A stretch of 64,000 nucleotides of DNA from DASPNM01 sp035626515 (GTDB lineage: Bacteria > Bacteroidota > Bacteroidia > Chitinophagales > Chitinophagaceae). Made by a program: the position numbers and the translations under genes. The stretch lies in NCBI GenBank assembly GCA_035626515.1, contig DASPNM010000028.1, positions 62,001 through 126,000 of the forward strand. The letters are read 5' to 3'. Shown here one piece after another: positions 60,286-64,000 of the stretch. Each line of letters starts with the position of its first letter. Within the stretch, counting starts at the first letter, position 1. The notes below the pieces were generated by a model. That model had not been told where the DNA came from, did no database searches, and saw only the letters and a program-made list of their open reading frames with translations.

Positions 60286-61310
60286 GCTTCAGCTAAAACG
60301 GTTTCAGGTACAGGCAGCGGGCGCGGAGAAAGATTGCGCACCTGCGCAGCGATCTCGCGGATGTGATCGGGCGTGGTGCCGCAGCAGCCCCCGACGATAT
60401 TCACCAGTCCCTCGCGCGCCCAGTCCGAAATAAAATGGGCGGTTTGTTCGGGTTGCTCGTCGTACTCCCCCATGGTGTTGGGAAGGCCGGCGTTGGGATA
60501 GGCGGAAATATAGCAGCTCGCCAGTCGCGCGAGTTCTTCGATGTGCGGTCGCATTTCCTTTGCGCCGAGTGCGCAATTCAGCCCGATGGTGAGCGGGCGC
60601 GCGTGCATGACCGAAGTGTAGAACGCCTCAACCGTCTGTCCGCTGAGAGTGCGGCCGCTGGCGTCGGTAATGGTGCCGCTGATCATCAGCGGAACTTGAA
60701 CCGCATGCTCGCGGAAATATTTTTTCGCCGCGTAGATCGCTGCCTTGGCATTAAGGGTGTCGAAAATGGTTTCAATCAACAGCAGGTCCACCCCGCCTTC
60801 GATCAGTCCGCTTACCTGTTCGTAATAGGCGTTCGCCGCCTCGTCGAAGCTGAGGGCGCGGAAGCCCGGGTTGTTTACGTCGGGAGAAATGGAAAGCGTT
60901 TTGTTCATCGGGCCAATGGCGCCCGCCACGAACAGTGCGTCGCGACCATGACCTTGCGCAGAAGCAAGAAACTCTTTCACCGCATCGCGCGCGATGCGGG
61001 CCGCCGACAGGTTGACCTCGTACGCGAGCTCCTGCATTCCATAGTCCGCCAGAGAGACCGCCTGCGCGTTGAACGTATTTGTTTCGATGATGTCGGCGCC
61101 AGCCTCCAGGTACTGGAGGTGAATTTCTTTGATTACATCCGGTCGTGTCAGGCAAAGCAGATCGTTGTTGCCTTTCAGGTCGGAGGGCCAGTCACGAAAT
61201 CGATCGCCGCGGTAATCGGCTTCGCCGAGCCGGTAGCGCTGGATCATCGTTCCCATCGCTCCATCGATGATCAGAATGCGCTCTTTCAAACAATCCTGAA
61301 TTGTCTTCAT
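60282..61310 (-). CDS. metH: Methionine synthase, homocysteine-binding polypeptide
   Basis: 342 residues from MKTIQDCLKERILI. Homocysteine S-methyltransferase barrel: IDGAMGTMIQRY, zinc ligands in GLNCALGAKEM and GGCCGTTPDHI (C and CC). This corresponds to the N-terminal module of one-piece MetH, here a separate protein. The longer open frame to 61427 covers the 5' UTR. It overlaps the second metH polypeptide by 4 bases, so the two are made in step. Confidence 0.95.
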   Translation of the reverse strand: MKTIQDCLKERILIIDGAMGTMIQRYRLGEADYRGDRFRDWPSDLKGNNDLLCLTRPDVIKEIHLQYLEAGADIIETNTFNAQAVSLADYGMQELAYEVNLSAARIARDAVKEFLASAQGHGRDALFVAGAIGPMNKTLSISPDVNNPGFRALSFDEAANAYYEQVSGLIEGGVDLLLIETIFDTLNAKAAIYAAKKYFREHAVQVPLMISGTITDASGRTLSGQTVEAFYTSVMHARPLTIGLNCALGAKEMRPHIEELARLASCYISAYPNAGLPNTMGEYDEQPEQTAHFISDWAREGLVNIVGGCCGTTPDHIREIAAQVRNLSPRPLPVPETVLAEA

Positions 61311-61441
61311 GCCGTTTGATTTGCGAACTAGTAAACGATGGGGAAACTTCGGGAGAGGTTCCTGGACGTTTATTAGTTCCGTTTGTTGTTTTACCGGCTG
61401 CGCCGGTTCAGGCCGAACAATAAACAAATCCGCCTGTGCCG

Positions 61442-61472
61442 CAAAGGTAAACGCTAATCGCTAAACCTCAAA
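61442..61472 (-). promoter_or_regulatory. Consensus promoter of the metH operon
   Basis: Minus strand: TTTG (61472-61469), 19 bases, TACCTTTG (61449-61442), an exact TTTG-N19-TAnnTTTG. The 5' UTR of about 125 bases contains short hairpins (CCGGC-GCA-GCCGG and GTTC-GGCCT-GAAC) but no SAM or cobalamin riboswitch motif that I can recognise. The TTTG overlaps the end of the recR reading frame. Confidence 0.75.
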
Positions 61473-61473
61473 G

Positions 61474-62094
61474 CTATTTATTGGAGACGTAGCTCTCGAT
61501 GGGAAGCCGGTTCTGCAGGCTCCGGCCGAGGGTCATTTCATCGGCGTATTCCAGCTCGCCGCCAAAGGCAATGCCGCGCGCGATGGTAGTAATGCGCGTG
61601 GGCCCGCCCGAAAGCTTTTTCTGGATATAATAAATGGTGGTATCACCCTGGATGTTCGGGTTCAGCGCAAAGATCAGCTCCTGCACCTGCTCCTTCTGGA
61701 TGCGGGTTACAAGCGATTCGATATTCAGCTGGTCGGGTCCTACTCCATCGAGCGGAGAGATCACACCCCCAAGGACGTGATATGTGCCACTGTACTGCTG
61801 CGTGCTTTCGATCGCAATCACGTCTCGGACGGACTCCACCACGCAGATCATATCCTGGCGGCGCAATGAGTTGGAACAGATAGAGCAGATGTCGGCATCC
61901 GCCACGTTGAAGCAGCGCTGGCAGAATTTGATCTCTTTCCGCATCCGCGCGATCACCTCGCTGAATTGTCCCACCGCTTCGGCATCCTGCCTGAGTAAGT
62001 GAAGCACCAGCCGCAGCGCGGTCTTTCTTCCGATGCCCGGAAGGCGGGAAAATTCATTCACGGCGTTCTCTAAAAGGGAAGAGGAAAACTGCAT
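61474..62094 (-). CDS. recR: Recombination mediator RecR
   Basis: 206 residues. Helix-hairpin-helix (LPGIGRKTALRLVLHLL), four-Cys zinc finger (CQRC ... CSICSN) and Toprim domain (MICVVESVRDVIAIEST). It loads RecA with RecF/O at gaps. A -7 box ends 4 bases upstream of the start codon. It lies before metH on the same strand. Confidence 0.97.
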   Translation of the reverse strand: MQFSSSLLENAVNEFSRLPGIGRKTALRLVLHLLRQDAEAVGQFSEVIARMRKEIKFCQRCFNVADADICSICSNSLRRQDMICVVESVRDVIAIESTQQYSGTYHVLGGVISPLDGVGPDQLNIESLVTRIQKEQVQELIFALNPNIQGDTTIYYIQKKLSGGPTRITTIARGIAFGGELEYADEMTLGRSLQNRLPIESYVSNK

Positions 62095-62098
62095 GCTG

Positions 62099-62106
62099 CA
62101 AAATTA
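62099..62106 (-). promoter_or_regulatory. -7 box adjacent to the recR start codon
   Basis: Minus strand TAATTTTG, a perfect TAnnTTTG, with 4 bases before the ATG at 62094, the same geometry as tetR. It would give a leaderless or very short leader mRNA. Confidence 0.45.
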
Positions 62107-62131
62107 GAAGATTGCACCCAGAACACGGGTG

Positions 62132-63532
62132 TCAGAGGCTAATTTCAAATTCGTTGGGCGCATTCGGTTTGATCGTGATACGTCTCTCAATGGGTTTCAC
62201 GATCTCCGGCTGCCGGCGCTCTCCGAAGAAAACACCCGGATCCCAGCGGCCGTTGCCGTTCCGATCGTACAGCACGCGAAGCTCATACTCGCCCGGGAGA
62301 AATACCGGCTCTGTAATCTCGTTACTCTTCAGCGGGTAACTTGCTACGACATTATCGTTTCGCAATACAAGGAGCACCGGTTTCTGGGCAGGGTCGAGGT
62401 TGCGAATCCGGAGTTTCAGCGAACCGTAATCGGCAAGCTTTCGCGTATGGAAACGAATGGTATCCTGCTTCAGCAATTTGCGTCCCGCGCTGTCTTCGGC
62501 AAAGTTCTGCCGCAACACCACGTTATACCTCGTGTTTTGTTCCAGCTGGTAATCGAGCACAATGGTCTTTCGGCTGCTGTCGGGGCGGAAACTGTACCCG
62601 CTTACGGGTTCAAACGTCGAGTCGCGCGAGAGGATGATTCCGGTGCTATCGAACAGTTTCAGTGGCTGGTCGAAGGAAATCGAAAAAGGCCTGAGCAGAT
62701 CCTGCCGGTTTTCTACGAGAGAGGTCTGGTACCGCAGCCTGCGGTCGGCGATATTATCAGCTGTCTTCCGCACCGGGCGTGCGGATGCGGTTGTGGTCTG
62801 TGTGGCGTAAGCGTAGAGAACGATCGGAACCGTGTCACTTCCGGGAACTACCGGCTGGTCTGCGAAAGCGAACAGCTGCCGCTCGTTGAAGTAGCGCATG
62901 CTGCCGCCTTCATCCTTCAGCGCGTAGAGATAAAACGTGCGGGAAGGAAGATTGCGGAATACAAACTCTCCGTTGCTGTTGAGGCGCGTTACATATCTTG
63001 GTTTCTCTCTCACGACCGCCGAGTCTTCGGACGAAGTGTGCAGCATGACGATCATCGTCGTGTCCGTTTTTCCTGTTTCTGCGAGCACTACCCGGCCGCG
63101 CAGCTGCAGGAAATCGAGAAAAGGTCCGGTGGAAAAGGTATAAGTAAAACCCTGGAGCGGATTGCTTTCATTGATGTCGCGGATGGCACGACCAAAGTTA
63201 AAGGTATAGGTGGTGTTTGGCTCCAGCGGTTCTTTCAGGCGGAGCGTAATCGTGTTCAGGCGGTATTCGACCACGGGGCTTACGCGGGGAATCGGAGAAA
63301 CGACCAGGTTTTCCTGGATCCCCTGCACTTCCACAAACTCATCAAACACGAAGCTGACGCGGTTGCCGGTGAAATTCCTTGCCGAGTCGGGGGGAGTGCT
63401 TCTAAGCAGCCGCGGCGGCAGGCTATCGCGCGGGCCTCCCTGGGGCGGAATGACGTTAGCGCATCCAGCCAGCATGGTGAATTGCTGATAGGCGAGGAGT
63501 GTCAGCAGGGAAAAAAACAACAGCCGTTTCAT
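62132..63532 (-). CDS. Ig-like (SbsA-type) lipoprotein
   Basis: 466 residues from MKRLLFFSLLTLL. Lipobox MLAGC (Cys23), then an SbsA Ig-like domain (PPRLLRSTPPDSARNFTGNRVSFVFDEFV, cited in parts: TPPDSARNFTG, VSFVFDEFVEV) with YTFNFGRAIRDINESN and a second related repeat later (FSISFDQPLKLFDS). Anchored to the outer membrane; role unknown, in a family common in Bacteroidota. The longer start at 63709 is not credible. It lies 37 bases before recR on the same strand. Confidence 0.85.
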   Translation of the reverse strand: MKRLLFFSLLTLLAYQQFTMLAGCANVIPPQGGPRDSLPPRLLRSTPPDSARNFTGNRVSFVFDEFVEVQGIQENLVVSPIPRVSPVVEYRLNTITLRLKEPLEPNTTYTFNFGRAIRDINESNPLQGFTYTFSTGPFLDFLQLRGRVVLAETGKTDTTMIVMLHTSSEDSAVVREKPRYVTRLNSNGEFVFRNLPSRTFYLYALKDEGGSMRYFNERQLFAFADQPVVPGSDTVPIVLYAYATQTTTASARPVRKTADNIADRRLRYQTSLVENRQDLLRPFSISFDQPLKLFDSTGIILSRDSTFEPVSGYSFRPDSSRKTIVLDYQLEQNTRYNVVLRQNFAEDSAGRKLLKQDTIRFHTRKLADYGSLKLRIRNLDPAQKPVLLVLRNDNVVASYPLKSNEITEPVFLPGEYELRVLYDRNGNGRWDPGVFFGERRQPEIVKPIERRITIKPNAPNEFEISL

Positions 63533-63596
63533 GCGAGCGTCCTGCAAACATAATTGGTTTGCAGAGCGCATGATAAAGTTAATTGCTAAGGTTCGG

Positions 63597-64000
63597 CTAA
63601 ATCTCCTCCGGTACGGGTTCCTCTTCAATGAGCGATGCATATAGCCGGTGCTCGCGCGCAAACTGGCACCAGTCGCAGTCTGGTTTGCCGCAACCGGTAT
63701 GGAATTCATGCCTGCGGATCTTATCCCACGTATCTGCGATTTGCTGTTTGACCGCTTCTACGTCTTCGGGACCGATCTCGACGCGCTCGATATGAAACTC
63801 ACCCGATTTATCCGGTTCGACAAAATCGAATTGAGAGTGCAGCACCTTCCATCTCTTATTCGGCAAATTGTCCACCAGGATCCTGTAAAAGACGGCCTGT
63901 CGCCAGTAATTGCCGCCATGGGGCTGTTCTTCGTGTTGGCCGGGGCGGCGGAATTCCCCGCGCCGGCGGGCCTTTTCGAAATCGCCGGTTTTGAAATCAG
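63597..64000 (-). CDS. PD-(D/E)XK nuclease, C-terminal fragment
   Basis: Partial gene whose 5' part lies beyond 64000. In frame to the edge: DFKTGDFEKA near the border (the catalytic DxK of the PD-(D/E)XK site), then GGNYWRQAVFYRILVDN, and GCGKPDCDWCQFARE near the end. Asp and Lys of DFKTG and the three Cys of the late CGKPDCDWC fit the iron-sulfur nuclease domain of RecB/AddB-like or UvrD-type helicase-nucleases. The start of the frame is not in the window. Confidence 0.85.
   Translation of the reverse strand, partial: DFKTGDFEKARRRGEFRRPGQHEEQPHGGNYWRQAVFYRILVDNLPNKRWKVLHSQFDFVEPDKSGEFHIERVEIGPEDVEAVKQQIADTWDKIRRHEFHTGCGKPDCDWCQFAREHRLYASLIEEEPVPEEI

Noticed and set aside
61311..61436. SAM or cobalamin riboswitch before metH
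   Set aside because: The leader has short hairpins only; I could not find the conserved cores of SAM-I, SAM-II or the B12 box. A covariance-model scan would settle it.
62129..63553. Long open frame opposite the SbsA-type lipoprotein gene
   Set aside because: Shadow of a gene with a signal peptide and lipobox; no family features in the reverse translation. The same applies to 23982-25373 opposite ligA.
1..64000. tRNA, rRNA, prophage or transposase genes
   Set aside because: I looked for tRNA-like arms in the gaps and for integrase, transposase and phage structural genes and found none; a tRNAscan run would be the decisive check for tRNAs.

Overview
The window comes from a Bacteroidota genome, most likely a GC-rich member of the Chitinophagaceae or a relative. 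The evidence is a SusC/SusD/SusE-like outer-membrane glycan uptake set, several proteins ending in type IX secretion (T9SS) sorting domains, Bacteroidota promoters (TTTG-N19-TAnnTTTG), a ribosomal protein THX gene, and DUF families typical of the phylum. By eye GC is in the mid-50s percent. I see no rRNA, tRNA, CRISPR array, transposase or prophage gene. The window is chromosomal and mixes housekeeping genes with carbohydrate and aromatic-acid catabolism.

Layout. 1-7.7 kb: end of an S46 dipeptidyl peptidase, a GH18 chitinase lipoprotein, a TPR lipoprotein, a membrane patatin-like lipase, obgE, a small Cys-rich lipoprotein, then about 0.9 kb of non-coding DNA with a duplicated 217-bp block carrying a long REP-like palindrome. 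7.7-18.8 kb: a T9SS beta-propeller protein, then a phenylacetate degradation region on the minus strand (tetR, paaE, a repeat array, paaABCD, a DinB-family gene, paaG, paaI, an S9 peptidase, paaY). The CoA ligase (paaK) and the lower pathway (paaZ, paaF, paaH, paaJ) are not in the window. 18.8-25.4 kb: PfkB kinase, lamin-tail surface protein, asd, DUF2461, ligA.

25.7-38.7 kb is the glycan-utilisation region: a secreted multi-domain GH13 amylase, a Nudix-fold transcription factor with a decayed Nudix box, susC, susD, a SusE-like binding lipoprotein, a terminator, and a single 1134-residue protein joining a GH2 beta-galactosidase to a GH53 endo-beta-1,4-galactanase. A matching 21-bp inverted repeat lies upstream of both the GH13 gene and susC, on either side of the regulator gene, and is a candidate shared operator. 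The SusCDE plus GH2/GH53 content points to beta-1,4-galactan (pectic galactan); the GH13 gene points to alpha-glucans. 38.7-41.7 kb: a five-repeat Cys-rich PKD-like T9SS protein, an HD-domain protein, and a Lys-rich SWIB protein.

41.8-52.8 kb is mostly housekeeping: M23 peptidase, DUF2231-Rieske fusion, rplM-rpsI-rpsB-tsf with a structured leader and a strong terminator, pyrH, pdxH, a THX gene of only 41 codons, HU, DUF4286 and xth. 52.8-64 kb: a LOG-family protein, a tightly overlapping GH97-SemiSWEET-HAD operon (glucose release, sugar transport, possible phosphatase), a secreted unknown, a two-gene (split) B12-dependent methionine synthase behind a near-perfect promoter, recR, an Ig-like lipoprotein, and the C-terminus of a PD-(D/E)XK nuclease that runs off the window.

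The most interesting points are the GH2-GH53 fusion, the paired inverted repeats around the Nudix regulator, the GH97-SemiSWEET-HAD coupling, the DinB gene inside the paa operon, the L13 leader, and the repeat families in the non-coding gaps. None of them alone establishes a new system; each comes with a test.
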